From: Pedobacter sandarakinus
GTDB taxonomy: Bacteria > Bacteroidota > Bacteroidia > Sphingobacteriales > Sphingobacteriaceae
NCBI RefSeq assembly: GCF_026240095.1
Contig: NZ_JAPIVG010000001.1
Span: forward strand, 1,272,010-1,336,009
Reading direction: 5' to 3'
Length of the DNA stretch: 64,000 nt
Shown: in pieces, positions 35,727 through 45,148 of the stretch
How the letters are laid out: each line of letters begins with the position of its first letter
Numbering within the stretch: the stretch's first letter is position 1
Translations under genes and position numbers: made by a program
Notes under the pieces: model-generated
What the model saw: the letters and a program-made list of their open reading frames with translations, nothing else
Database searches by the model: none
Told to the model about the DNA's origin: nothing

Positions 35727-36710
35727 ATGTTGAAATACATTAAATCAAATAGATATTTTGAAACTTGGCCATCTTGGAATGTGGTTCACGAATGGGAAGA
35801 TATTATTAGTGAAAAATTATCCCTTAAGATATTCAAAAAAAACACATTACTTACTTTTTTAAAGAATAGTTCGAAAGGAAGATTAAGGAATAAAATCTGC
35901 CGATCTTACCTCTTTTCTAAGAATTTAAAGGAAAGATGTCTAGTATTCCACATTATGCCACAAGACAATAGCGCATTGATTGGAAAATCCGATGTTCCAG
36001 TGGTAATAGATATATGGGGAGATATTGATGTTTCAAATTTTAATAACACTTATAGTAAATGTCCTTACATTTATGTTACTAGCAAGGAAGTTTTAGAGTT
36101 TTTACAACCTAAGACTAAAATCGAACTCAAATACTTTCCAATGACATTGCCTGATAAATACTTCAAGGGAGAATTTGATGATAGTTTAGCGAAATCAATA
36201 TGTGAGAAAAAAGACATTGATATTATCCAAATTGGTCGAGGGAATGCCGTGCTAGATGAATGGACAAAACAGTATTTAATAGCGAATCCCAATACAAATT
36301 ACGTTTACCAAAAGGTTATAGATGGAAGATTCTTTTTTTATTCTAATCTATATGGAGAAGTCTGCCAACGTAAAGATCGAAGCGATTACTTCAACTTATT
36401 GCAAAGGTCTAAAGTTGCATTATACTCTTCTGCCGGAATCGATGATGGGGTTGAAAGAACTGGAGGTTTCAATGCGCTTACCCCCCGCTTACTTGAGTCC
36501 TTATCTCAATACACTTTCATAGTTGGCAGGTATGCAGATAATGTTGAGTATAGAGAGGTTAGAGACCACATCAAGAATTGTCAATCTTATGATGAATTTG
36601 ATAGTGAAATGACGCGATTTCTGAGTATTGGTGATATTGAATTCTTAAAATGGTCGCAGAATTTTATTTCTAAATACCTTACGTCAAAGTGGATTAAAGT
36701 ACTGAAATAA
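35727..36710 (+). CDS. putative glycosyltransferase (GT-B, Glyco_trans_1_2-like)
   Basis: A 327-residue protein. No strong N-terminal motif is seen. The C-terminal half has VALYSSAGIDDGVERTGGF, then NALTPRLLESLSQYTFIVGRYADNVEY, and ends with HIKNCQSYDEFDSEMTRFL, a pattern typical of GT-B enzymes related to CgeB. Preceding SNLYGEVCQRKDRSDYFNLLQRS-like sequence fits. Lies in the AT-rich glycosyltransferase core, two bases after the GlfT2-like gene. Donor and linkage are unknown. Confidence 0.6.
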   Translation: MLKYIKSNRYFETWPSWNVVHEWEDIISEKLSLKIFKKNTLLTFLKNSSKGRLRNKICRSYLFSKNLKERCLVFHIMPQDNSALIGKSDVPVVIDIWGDIDVSNFNNTYSKCPYIYVTSKEVLEFLQPKTKIELKYFPMTLPDKYFKGEFDDSLAKSICEKKDIDIIQIGRGNAVLDEWTKQYLIANPNTNYVYQKVIDGRFFFYSNLYGEVCQRKDRSDYFNLLQRSKVALYSSAGIDDGVERTGGFNALTPRLLESLSQYTFIVGRYADNVEYREVRDHIKNCQSYDEFDSEMTRFLSIGDIEFLKWSQNFISKYLTSKWIKVLK

Positions 36711-36715
36711 TTAGA

Positions 36716-37996
36716 ATGCAATTTAGAATTAATAGATTAGGTATTATAGTGTTCTTGGTAGTAATAGCAAGTTACTTTGTGAAGAAAGAAATTTCTTTTC
36801 TATTTGCCTGTGCTTATCTATTATTTTTTTATAGGTCTAAAATCCTCACTGTAGTACGTAACTCAAAGATATTGTTGCCTCTATTATTAATTTTTGTAAT
36901 AGGTGTAATGGCAGGTATTAGTAATCCAATCAATGATTTGCTCAGGGACACTTTTGGTTTGGTGAATGTTTTGCTATTTTTTATTTTCGGAGTTTCATTC
37001 CAAAAATATATTTCAAATTTTAAGGCCTTTTATAAATACATTAAGCTTGCCGCATTAATTTCGGGAACTGTCCATATTGTCCTATTTTTGAGTTATTATG
37101 CATCAGCATACTCTCTCGATAATTTACGATTACTTGCGGGCCGTGGAAGTATAGTTGAAGCAATTTTTATAGCGCTTTTCTTGTCAAGAATGCTAAATAA
37201 GAAGTTTAGGCATTATATGTCACGAGCCGGCATCTTCGACTATCTAGTTTTTTTCATAATGATTGTATCTTTTTTAATGTATATCTCGCGATCAATGATG
37301 ATTTCAACCGCAATTTATACATTGTTTTTAAGCAATTATGTAAATCTTCGTGATTTCAGCAGAGCTTTGTTCAGAAAATCATTCGTAGTGGTCACCATAT
37401 TGATTTGTTTTGCTGCCTTATTAGGCGTTTTTTCTTCAACCACTGGAAACAGTCCGCTTGATTGGGTTGTAGGTAAATTTGAGCGTATTCCACAAGAAGT
37501 ATTCTGGGATTCGAAGAAAAATTCAACTGCAGATTTAGCGGATATAAACGATAACTGGCGGGGTTACGAAGCTTATCAGGGTGTCCTTAAGTTTTACAAT
37601 GGTAGCACCTTCCAAAAAACTTTCGGTTACGGTTATGGAGCGCTTGTAGATTTGAACCTTATCATGAATCTCGGCGGGAAGGATTATTCAGAAATACCAG
37701 TATTGCATAATGGATATGTCATGCTTCTAGTTAAATCCGGTATTTTTGGCATATTAATGTATTTAATCTTCATCTATGCGCTCGGATTCATGAAGTTAAA
37801 AAAGAGTGAAGATAGTCCTGAGCAATTTTATTTTGGTCAAATGCTTTCGGCGCTTAGTATAATTGTTCTAATAAATACATTCACTATTACAGGCCTGTTA
37901 AATCCCGACGATGCGCTCACTCCAACGCTATTAGGTCTATTTTTTGGGCTAACTCGAAAAAATAATATTATTGTAAATCAAAAAAAGATAAATTAA
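36716..37996 (+). CDS. Wzy-type O-antigen/polysaccharide polymerase
   Basis: A 426-residue integral membrane protein with about ten to twelve helices, low in recognisable motifs as usual for Wzy. A larger loop between about residues 240 and 310 (NSPLDWVVGKFERIPQEVFW, DINDNWRGYEAYQGVLKFYNG) precedes FGYGYGALVDLNL and PVLHNGYVMLLVKSGIFGILMYLIF. The VLHNGYVMLLVKSGI stretch resembles the O-antigen ligase/polymerase (Wzy_C) hallmark, where a His-Asn-x-Tyr before a helix is common. It probably joins flipped repeat units in the periplasm. It begins five bases after the previous stop. Confidence 0.8.
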   Translation: MQFRINRLGIIVFLVVIASYFVKKEISFLFACAYLLFFYRSKILTVVRNSKILLPLLLIFVIGVMAGISNPINDLLRDTFGLVNVLLFFIFGVSFQKYISNFKAFYKYIKLAALISGTVHIVLFLSYYASAYSLDNLRLLAGRGSIVEAIFIALFLSRMLNKKFRHYMSRAGIFDYLVFFIMIVSFLMYISRSMMISTAIYTLFLSNYVNLRDFSRALFRKSFVVVTILICFAALLGVFSSTTGNSPLDWVVGKFERIPQEVFWDSKKNSTADLADINDNWRGYEAYQGVLKFYNGSTFQKTFGYGYGALVDLNLIMNLGGKDYSEIPVLHNGYVMLLVKSGIFGILMYLIFIYALGFMKLKKSEDSPEQFYFGQMLSALSIIVLINTFTITGLLNPDDALTPTLLGLFFGLTRKNNIIVNQKKIN

Positions 37997-38002
37997 GAGG
38001 GT

Positions 38003-38929
38003 ATGCTAGATGAAAAGCCACTGGTTTCAATTATAATTTTAAATTGGAATGGTTATGATGTAACTAGAGATTGCCTCCATTCTCTCCAAAGCATCAATTA
38101 TGTCAATTATAATGTCGTGTTAGTCGATAATGGTTCTGTAGACAATTCTGTTGCAAAACTAAAAGCCGAATTTACTTCAAATAAATTGTTTTTTTTATCG
38201 TTACCAAAAAACCTTGGGTTCACAGGTGGTAATAATGTAGGTATAAAATACGCTTGTGATCAATTCGATCCAAAATACGTGTTATTATTGAATAATGATA
38301 CCATTGTAGAAAAAGATTTTCTAGATTTTATGCTGGATGGCTTTCACGATCCGAACTGTTATGCGGTTGTCCCTAAAATTTATTATTTTGATCACCCGAA
38401 TAGGTTATGGTTCGCTGGAGGGAGAGTATCACGCCTAACAGGTACAATAGTTCATTATGGGGTTGATAAGATAGATAATGAAAGACAATATGAAGCCTCT
38501 TCACGTACAGGTTTTATGAACGGATGCTGTGCATTAATCTCAAGACAATCCCTCAATGAAATAGGTCTCCTAGACCCCCAATTTTTTGCTAACTCCGAAG
38601 ACGCGGATTATTCGCTTAGAATTTTAGATTCGGGCCATAGTATTCGTTATCAAGCTGACGCTGTAATTTATCACAAATGTAGCTATTCTTTCAAGGCGAA
38701 TAAGGGTCAGTGGCTTGGTTATTATCTAGGCACAAGAGCAATTGTTTTGATGCAGAGGAAGCACTTAGCAGGTTACAAATTAGCCCTATTTTATTTTTTA
38801 TTTTCTTTTAGATGGCTACTCTATTTGACTTTAAAATTTTCTGTTCGCTTCGATTTTAAGTCTGTTAAAAGCATCTATGTCGGTGCGTACGATGGCATGA
38901 TTGGTAGACTTCAATATGTAAATGCTTAA
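38003..38929 (+). CDS. GT2 glycosyltransferase, rhamnosyltransferase-like
   Basis: A 308-residue family 2 glycosyltransferase with VSIIILNWNGYDVTRDCLHSL, VVLVDNGSVDNS, NLGFTGGNNVGIKYA, YVLLLNNDTIVEKDFLD and TGFMNGCCALISRQSLNEIGLLD. FANSEDADYSLRI and YHKCSYSFK follow. The NLGF..GNN-G and LLNNDT forms are typical of dTDP-rhamnosyltransferases in the GT2 family, consistent with the rhamnose genes at 10.6 kb. It ends with a hydrophobic region (YKLALFYFLFSFRWLLYLTL) that may associate with the membrane. Six bases separate it from Wzy. Confidence 0.85.
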   Translation: MLDEKPLVSIIILNWNGYDVTRDCLHSLQSINYVNYNVVLVDNGSVDNSVAKLKAEFTSNKLFFLSLPKNLGFTGGNNVGIKYACDQFDPKYVLLLNNDTIVEKDFLDFMLDGFHDPNCYAVVPKIYYFDHPNRLWFAGGRVSRLTGTIVHYGVDKIDNERQYEASSRTGFMNGCCALISRQSLNEIGLLDPQFFANSEDADYSLRILDSGHSIRYQADAVIYHKCSYSFKANKGQWLGYYLGTRAIVLMQRKHLAGYKLALFYFLFSFRWLLYLTLKFSVRFDFKSVKSIYVGAYDGMIGRLQYVNA

Positions 38930-38945
38930 GATACAATTTTAACAT

Positions 38946-40016
38946 ATGAAAGATAAAGCAGTGTTAATCGTACTCGATTCCTTAAAATACCAAGTCAAGG
39001 AGGCCGAGCTCACAAAAAAAATTGAAAATCTTTGCTTTCCTGAATATTATTATACCTACTATGAGAATGCACTAGTACGATTTTTCCACGGATTGCCCGT
39101 TATTGGCAATTTCTTTTCGCATCTGGCTTATTGGTCAATTTCATTAAAATCGGCTTTTTTGATTTTCTTCAAAAAAAAGAAAGTCACCACAAAAATTTTT
39201 ATTAATCCAATAGTTGCTATTTTTTATTGCTTGATTACTAGAATCTTTCCCCGGGAAGAACAGGTAACTATCGCCGGGTTTCTTTTCGAAGATAAATCGA
39301 ACAAATTTTATCTCCGAGCAAGAAAAGCATTTGTAAACTTCAGTTATAAGAATACAGACCGCATTATTGTTTATTCTAATAATGAAGTAAAGTATTATAG
39401 TACAATCTTTCCATCTTTGACGAAGAAGTTCTATTTTGTAGAATATGGTAGAGATTTCGATATTTTTGAAGAAAACGTATACCAGTTTGAGTCAAACTAT
39501 TATTCCAGTGGGGGCGTAAGCAATAGGGATTTCGTCACATTGTTAGAGGCCTCAAAATTATTATTGAGCAAATATCCCCAGCTAGTTTGCAATATTGCAA
39601 CTAGGCCTCAAGGTATAGCCGCAGAATCTGCTCCAGAAAATGTAAATGTCTTATATAATATTCGTATTGATACATTTGGTAGTTTTCTCAAAAAATCCTT
39701 GTTTGTAGTCCTTCCACTCGCTAACACTAAATTATCAGCAGGACATATGGCATTATTAGAAGCGATGTCATTAGGCAAGGTTATATTAATTACGGATATA
39801 CCGTCAGTTAGGGATTATGTAAATGAGTGCCAGGTTTTTTTCTATGCACCAGAGAATCCGATGGATTTAGCTGAGAAGATTGAGCATATTTATTTGAACC
39901 TTGGAAGCGAAGATGTCGGCAATAAAGCGCAAGCTGCATTTAAATCTTATAGTAAGTCTTATACGTTTGGCTCACTATTAAAACGTCTTGTCGAGCTATC
40001 CATGAATAATTTTTAA
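38946..40016 (+). CDS. GT-B (GT4-like) glycosyltransferase
   Basis: A 356-residue protein with a GT-B fold by its C-terminal half. NIRIDTFGSFLKKSLFVVLPLANTKLSAGHMALLEAMSLGKVILITDIPSVRDYVNE-like sequence carries the HMALLEAMSLGKV loop, equivalent to the E-x7-E region. The N-terminal half is atypical: hydrophobic stretches at about 55-75 and 90-110 suggest membrane association. The donor is unknown. It sits between two other glycosyltransferases, three bases before the next gene. Confidence 0.72.
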   Translation: MKDKAVLIVLDSLKYQVKEAELTKKIENLCFPEYYYTYYENALVRFFHGLPVIGNFFSHLAYWSISLKSAFLIFFKKKKVTTKIFINPIVAIFYCLITRIFPREEQVTIAGFLFEDKSNKFYLRARKAFVNFSYKNTDRIIVYSNNEVKYYSTIFPSLTKKFYFVEYGRDFDIFEENVYQFESNYYSSGGVSNRDFVTLLEASKLLLSKYPQLVCNIATRPQGIAAESAPENVNVLYNIRIDTFGSFLKKSLFVVLPLANTKLSAGHMALLEAMSLGKVILITDIPSVRDYVNECQVFFYAPENPMDLAEKIEHIYLNLGSEDVGNKAQAAFKSYSKSYTFGSLLKRLVELSMNNF

Positions 40017-40018
40017 TC

Positions 40019-41110
40019 ATGAAAATAAAAATTTTTGTTGATGCCCACGTATTTGACGGTGTTCACCAGGGTACAACCACATATATCAAAGGGATTTATA
40101 CAGCATTAGTAGCCAATGAAGCCTTTGAGATCACATTAGCTGCAAATAATATTGATCATTTAAGAAGCCAATTCAATGATGACAGGTTTAAATATATTAA
40201 ACTGCCAACAAGTTCAAAATTCAAACGTCTTATTTACGATATTCCCCGAATTATTACCGACAATCGATATGATTATGCTCACTTTCAGTATATTGTACCA
40301 TTAATAAAGAGTTGCAAGTATATCAATACTATACACGATTTATTATTTTTGGATTTTCCTAAGCTTTTCCCATTCAGTTATAGATTTACTAAAAAGTACC
40401 TTTTCAATTTTTCTGCCAAACGCTCAGACATTATCTGTACTGTTTCGGATTATTCGAAAAATGCCTTGATTAAATATTTCAAGATACATGAGGGAAAAAT
40501 AGTTATAACCCCTAACGCAGTTCAGTTAGCTAGAGTACCGCCGATTGATATAAGGTCAAAGTATAATATTAATAACTATATCTTGTTCGTAAGCAGGTTC
40601 GAGCCAAGAAAAAATCATTATGCGATTATTAAGGCTTTTGTCGAGCTGGAACTATACAAGATTAAAGAGCTAGTTTTTATTGGAAGGCGTCAAGATGTTA
40701 ACACTCAAAAATTCAATGACTTTTACGATACTTTAGTAGAGGACGTAAAATCAAAGATTATATTTCTTGAAGGTATTAGTAATGATGAACTTAATAATTT
40801 TTACCGACAAGCAGACTTGTTTATTTTTCCTGCATTTGCTGAGGGGTTTGGAATACCCCCATTAGAGGCAGCGGTAAACTCATGTAAAGTGTTGTGTAGT
40901 AATACGACTGCTATGAAGGATTTTGATTTTTTTGGGAAATATCAGTTTAATCCAGAAGATATTGAGGAACTTAAAAGCAAAATGTTAAAGGTTTTAAATG
41001 ACGGAAGTTATCCATTTGGTGCAGTTAAGGAAGCAATCTTAAAAAAATATAATTGGAATATTATTGCTGAAAGGTTCGGGGAAGAAATCATCCAAGATTT
41101 TTCACGATAA
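40019..41110 (+). CDS. GT4 glycosyltransferase
   Basis: A 363-residue retaining GT4 enzyme. It opens MKIKIFVDAHVFDGVHQGTTTYIKGIY; the central NTIHDLLFLDFPKLFPFSYRFTKKYL and ICTVSDYSKNALIKYFKIHEGKI precede VSRFEPRKNHYAIIKAF. The donor-binding block is DLFIFPAFAEGFGIPPLEAAVNSCKVLC, where E in FAEGFGIPPLEA is the E-x7-E pair. The pattern is similar to mannosyl- or fucosyl-type GT4 enzymes, but the donor cannot be read. The gene starts two bases after the previous stop. Confidence 0.88.
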   Translation: MKIKIFVDAHVFDGVHQGTTTYIKGIYTALVANEAFEITLAANNIDHLRSQFNDDRFKYIKLPTSSKFKRLIYDIPRIITDNRYDYAHFQYIVPLIKSCKYINTIHDLLFLDFPKLFPFSYRFTKKYLFNFSAKRSDIICTVSDYSKNALIKYFKIHEGKIVITPNAVQLARVPPIDIRSKYNINNYILFVSRFEPRKNHYAIIKAFVELELYKIKELVFIGRRQDVNTQKFNDFYDTLVEDVKSKIIFLEGISNDELNNFYRQADLFIFPAFAEGFGIPPLEAAVNSCKVLCSNTTAMKDFDFFGKYQFNPEDIEELKSKMLKVLNDGSYPFGAVKEAILKKYNWNIIAERFGEEIIQDFSR

Positions 41111-41148
41111 TTGCATATCTTTCATTTGTGCTGCAAGATATAATTAAC

Positions 41149-42243
41149 ATGAAAATAGGAATAATAGGGACGAGAGGGATTCCTAATCACTACGGCGGTT
41201 TCGAACAATTTGCCGAATACCTTTCTTTAGGACTTGTGGAAAAAGGGCATGAGGTCACGGTCTACAACTCACATAAACACCCTTGCCAAGAAGATAACTG
41301 GAAGGGTGTAAAAATCGTCCATTGTTATGATCCGGAGGACAAAATTGGAACTGCAGGACAGTTTGTGTATGACTTTAATTGCATCTTAGATAGTAGGAAA
41401 AGAACTTTTGACATTATCCTGCAATTGGGCTATACGAGTAGTTCTGTCTGGGGATGGTTACTTCCACGAAAGAAATCGGTTGTAACTACCAATGTTGATG
41501 GTTTGGAATGGAAGCGTACCAAGTTTTCGCCAAAGGTTAAGCAATTTTTAAAATATGCTGAACAGCTAGGTATTAAGTATAGCGACCATTTAATTTCGGA
41601 TTCTATCGGTATACAAGATTACCTGAAAACTACCTACCAAAAAGATTCTCTTTATATACCTTATGGCGCCGACATTTTTTCAAAAGCTGATAAAACTTGT
41701 TTACATGAATATGGGGTGGAAGCTTACCACTTTAGTATGCTTGTTGCCAGGTTGGAACCAGAGAATAGTATTGAAATGATTTTAGATGGCGTTGCAGAAG
41801 CGGGGGAAAACGAAAAGTTTTTAGTTATCGGGAAACATGAAACTAAATTTGGGACTTATCTGAAAGACAAATATCGGAACGATAGCAACATCATTTTTGT
41901 TGGAGGAGTCTATGATATTAATATCCTAAATAATCTAAGACATTTCTCAAGGTTGTATTTTCACGGCCATACAGTTGGTGGTACCAACCCTTCATTATTG
42001 GAGGCAATGGCGTCTCAAGCTTTAATCGCTGCCCACAAAAATATTTTTAACCAGTCCATTCTTGGTCAAGACGCATTTTATTTCGATAACGCTACCGAGG
42101 TATGCCAATTGTTACGAACTATTGATAAAACAAACTATTTCAGCTGTCTGGAGGCGAATAATCACAAAATTGTTCAGACTTTTTCGTGGGATCTAATTGT
42201 CGAACAATATGAACAACACTTCATTGACATCCTTAGAAAATAA
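41149..42243 (+). CDS. DUF1972-type GT4 glycosyltransferase
   Basis: A 364-residue glycosyltransferase with the N-terminal DUF1972 domain (KIGIIGTRGIPNHYGGFEQFAEYLSLGLVEKGHEVTVYNSH), a hallmark of WsaD/RgpA-like rhamnosyltransferase families. The GT4 half has SMLVARLEPENSIEMILDG, then RLYFHGHTVGGTNPSLLEAMASQALIAAH with the E...E donor motif. Probably transfers rhamnose, which fits the rfb genes, but this is inference. A -7-like box TATCTTTC (41116-41123) precedes it, and the ATG at 41149 puts MKIGIIGTRG at the N terminus. Confidence 0.88.
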   Translation: MKIGIIGTRGIPNHYGGFEQFAEYLSLGLVEKGHEVTVYNSHKHPCQEDNWKGVKIVHCYDPEDKIGTAGQFVYDFNCILDSRKRTFDIILQLGYTSSSVWGWLLPRKKSVVTTNVDGLEWKRTKFSPKVKQFLKYAEQLGIKYSDHLISDSIGIQDYLKTTYQKDSLYIPYGADIFSKADKTCLHEYGVEAYHFSMLVARLEPENSIEMILDGVAEAGENEKFLVIGKHETKFGTYLKDKYRNDSNIIFVGGVYDINILNNLRHFSRLYFHGHTVGGTNPSLLEAMASQALIAAHKNIFNQSILGQDAFYFDNATEVCQLLRTIDKTNYFSCLEANNHKIVQTFSWDLIVEQYEQHFIDILRK

Positions 42244-42247
42244 CAAT

Positions 42248-43390
42248 ATGCCTTCATCTATAAATACTTTCGTTTTAATCATGGCAGGCGGTGTGGGTTC
42301 CCGCTTTTGGCCAAAAAGTAGGAATCACTTCCCGAAACAATTTATCGATATCTTAGGTACAGGCGAGTCGCTTTTACAACTCACTTACCAACGTTTTTTA
42401 AAAATCTGCCCAAAGGAAAATATTTTGGTGTTGACCAACAAGGACTACGCTTCACTGGTACAACAACAACTACCGGAGGTGTTAAATGATAATATTTTAC
42501 TAGAACCTAGCCGTAACAATACTGCACCTTGTATTGCTTATGCCACGTACAAGATTCTGCAACAAAATCCAGCGGCCAACATTGTGGTTGCACCTTCCGA
42601 CCATTTGATTCTTAAAGAAGCTATTTTCCTCGAAAAGATCGAGCAAGCCCTATCTTTCACTGCTGACAATGATGCCTTACTGACTTTAGGAATTACGCCT
42701 ACCCGACCAGATACAGGCTATGGGTATATCAAGTACCAGGTTGAGGATTCCGTGTCCAGTATCGAGTATCAAGAAGGGGTGGAGAATCAAGAAGTGCGTA
42801 GCAAGTACCACGGGGTGAAAAAAGTTGATGCTTTTATGGAGAAACCTGTATTGGAAAAAGCAGAAGCGTATCTGGCTAGTGGTGATTATGTTTGGAATGC
42901 AGGGATCTTCATTTGGAAGGCTGCCTCATTAAAAAGGGCCTTTGAAAAATATGCGCCTGAAATTGCGGCTTTGTTTGAAAGTGGTTTGTCTTGCTACAAT
43001 ACCGACGAGGAAAGGGAATTTATTGAAACAAAATACCCGACAAGTCCGAACATTTCTATTGATTATGCCATATTAGAGCGGGCTGATAATATTTATACTA
43101 TACCAGCAGACATTGGCTGGTCAGACTTGGGCACATGGGCATCTTTGCATGCCATTGCAGAACAGGATCCGAATGCAAATGTGTGTAATGCGGCAGCTGT
43201 CCACTTGCAAGATACTACCAATTGCATGATCAATTTGCCGGCAGGTAAAGCCGCTGTGATTCGGGGCTTGGACAATTTTATTGTTGTAGATGATGGTCAT
43301 GTATTGATGATTTACCCAAAGTCGGAAGAACAGGAGATTAAAGCCGTGTGTAAGGATATGGTTGAAAAGTTTGGGAATCAGTATTCCTAA
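42248..43390 (+). CDS. manC: mannose-1-phosphate guanylyltransferase
   Basis: Makes GDP-mannose from mannose-1-phosphate and GTP, feeding Gmd/Fcl and any mannosyltransferases. The 380-residue protein has TFVLIMAGGVGSRFWPKSRNHFPKQFIDIL (pyrophosphorylase signature), PSRNNTAPCIAYATYKI, VVAPSDHLI, TPTRPDTGYGYIKYQ, FMEKPVLEKAEAYL, YVWNAGIFIWKAASL and DIGWSDLGTWASLHAIAEQDPNANV. It has no C-terminal isomerase domain, so it is the short, single-function type. Start is the ATG at 42248, four bases after the upstream stop. Confidence 0.94.
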   Translation: MPSSINTFVLIMAGGVGSRFWPKSRNHFPKQFIDILGTGESLLQLTYQRFLKICPKENILVLTNKDYASLVQQQLPEVLNDNILLEPSRNNTAPCIAYATYKILQQNPAANIVVAPSDHLILKEAIFLEKIEQALSFTADNDALLTLGITPTRPDTGYGYIKYQVEDSVSSIEYQEGVENQEVRSKYHGVKKVDAFMEKPVLEKAEAYLASGDYVWNAGIFIWKAASLKRAFEKYAPEIAALFESGLSCYNTDEEREFIETKYPTSPNISIDYAILERADNIYTIPADIGWSDLGTWASLHAIAEQDPNANVCNAAAVHLQDTTNCMINLPAGKAAVIRGLDNFIVVDDGHVLMIYPKSEEQEIKAVCKDMVEKFGNQYS

Positions 43391-43688
43391 ACAAAAAAAG
43401 GTGGCTAGGCTGTCATTGAGCGCAGGTTAGCAGCACGTCTTGTTTTTAGCATTGTACATCAATAGATGCAACTTTATCTACTATGTGACTGATTATATCT
43501 ACTTTTAACTAAAGCACGAGAAATTTTTAATGATGATCTCATAAATAAGTTAATTTTGCAGCAATGATTTGCGATTGATTTAAAAGTTTGCCCTGAATTT
43601 AATATAGATTTAATAAGCAGGCATTATTTTTGCTGATAAAGCTACGCGTTTCATTACTTTTGTTATAAATCGCTCTAAAAAATTGCTT
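43391..43688 (+). promoter_or_regulatory. intergenic region with candidate promoter of the initiating transferase
   Basis: No gene is seen in 298 bases. TACTTTTG (43655-43662) matches TAnnTTTG exactly, with TTTG at 43629-43632 as a possible -33 box (22-base spacing, slightly wide). It would give a leader of about 20 bases to the ATG at 43689. Confidence 0.45.
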
Positions 43689-45080
43689 ATGCAAACACGT
43701 TACTTATTTATTCTAAAATACATTTTGCCCGTCACCGATCTCTTAATGGTGATTGCTGTCTATTTTTTCGCTTATGAATTTACAGGTTACTTAGGGAAGA
43801 TTGTTAGCTCTGAACTGCAGTGGCATTATATTGTGGTTTGCATATTGATCTGGATTGTATCCACTACCTCTTTTGGTTTGTATACGGAATATGGATCGAG
43901 AAGGGTTGAGCGCATTTATCGGGCTACCTGGAAGAGTGTTGTGCTCCATGCGGTGCTTTTTTCTATTTACTTATTTTTTTCAAGACAAAATGAATTTTCC
44001 AGGTCATTCCTAATCGTATTTTATGGTACACTGGGGATTTTGTTTCTTGTGAATAGGTTCATTGGTACATCCTTTCAGTTCTTATTATTTAATCACCTTC
44101 GAGGCGTAAAGTCTGTTGCCATAATGGGCAATAATACCACGGGTGTGCAGCTGGCTTCTTATTTTGAAAAGCAAAAGTATATTGAATTCCATGGTTTTAT
44201 TCCTGATGTGCCGCAGGAGTATATCGATCGCAACGGGCATTTATCGGAGACCGTAGGCCGGCAATTTAAGTTAGCGGTTGATAAAGGCATTAAAGATATT
44301 TATGTTACTATTGCTCCTGAGCGTATGGGTGATATGACTTTATTGACTGAAGAAGCTGAAAGGCAGTGCGTAAGGCTTAAGTTTATTCCGGATATTAGCG
44401 GGGCGCTGTTATCGCCTTATACCGTGAGTTATCTGGGTAATGAATTCCCGGTAATTTCACTCCGTTCGGAGCCGCTGGAGAAAATACACAACCGGTTTAA
44501 GAAACGGCTGATTGACGTGGTATTCAGCGGCATGGTGATTCTTTTTGTGTTAAGCTGGTTGTATCCTATTATTGCGTTGTTAATTAAAATCCAGAGCCCA
44601 GGGCCAGTACTCTTCAAGCAGCTCAGAAGTGGAAGGGATGATGAACCTTTCTGGTGTTTCAAGTTCAGGAGTATGCGAATGAATAACGACAGCGATAAGA
44701 GGCAGGCAAGTAAGAATGATGATCGCATTACTCAAATCGGTAGATTTCTAAGAAAATCAAGTCTGGATGAACTTCCCCAATTTTTCAATGTATTTATGGG
44801 GCATATGAGTGTTGTGGGGCCACGTCCGCATATGTTAAGCCATACTGAACAGTATAAAGGTATAGTAGACCAATTTATGGTTCGCCATTTCCTTAAACCT
44901 GGTATTACCGGCTGGGCCCAGGTTAATGGATATCGTGGTGAAACAAAGGAGGATTACAAAATGGTAAAACGCGTTGAGCATGATATCTGGTATTTAGAAA
45001 ACTGGAGTGCTATGCTTGATGTCAAAATCATTTTTATGACAGTGATCAATATGGCTAAGGGTGAAGAGAACGCCTACTAA
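43689..45080 (+). CDS. WcaJ-type undecaprenyl-phosphate sugar-phosphate transferase
   Basis: Starts repeat-unit synthesis by moving a sugar phosphate (usually glucose-1-phosphate) from a UDP-sugar to undecaprenyl phosphate. The 463-residue protein has four N-terminal helices, a CoA-binding-like central domain (VAIMGNNTTGVQLASYFEKQ) and a C-terminal transferase domain. Its hallmarks are KRLIDVVFSGMVILF, IKIQSPGPVLFKQLRSGRDDEPFWCFKFRSM, SSLDELPQFFNVFMGHMSVVGPRPHML and MVRHFLKPGITGWAQVNGYRGET. I start at the ATG at 43689. It has its own probable promoter and is the only initiating transferase seen in the window. Confidence 0.93.
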   Translation: MQTRYLFILKYILPVTDLLMVIAVYFFAYEFTGYLGKIVSSELQWHYIVVCILIWIVSTTSFGLYTEYGSRRVERIYRATWKSVVLHAVLFSIYLFFSRQNEFSRSFLIVFYGTLGILFLVNRFIGTSFQFLLFNHLRGVKSVAIMGNNTTGVQLASYFEKQKYIEFHGFIPDVPQEYIDRNGHLSETVGRQFKLAVDKGIKDIYVTIAPERMGDMTLLTEEAERQCVRLKFIPDISGALLSPYTVSYLGNEFPVISLRSEPLEKIHNRFKKRLIDVVFSGMVILFVLSWLYPIIALLIKIQSPGPVLFKQLRSGRDDEPFWCFKFRSMRMNNDSDKRQASKNDDRITQIGRFLRKSSLDELPQFFNVFMGHMSVVGPRPHMLSHTEQYKGIVDQFMVRHFLKPGITGWAQVNGYRGETKEDYKMVKRVEHDIWYLENWSAMLDVKIIFMTVINMAKGEENAY

Positions 45081-45148
45081 GTCTAATTGTTCAATTTCCA
45101 GTAGATTTATAGATAATTTTCCGTTCTTTGCGCTTTATCATTCAGATC

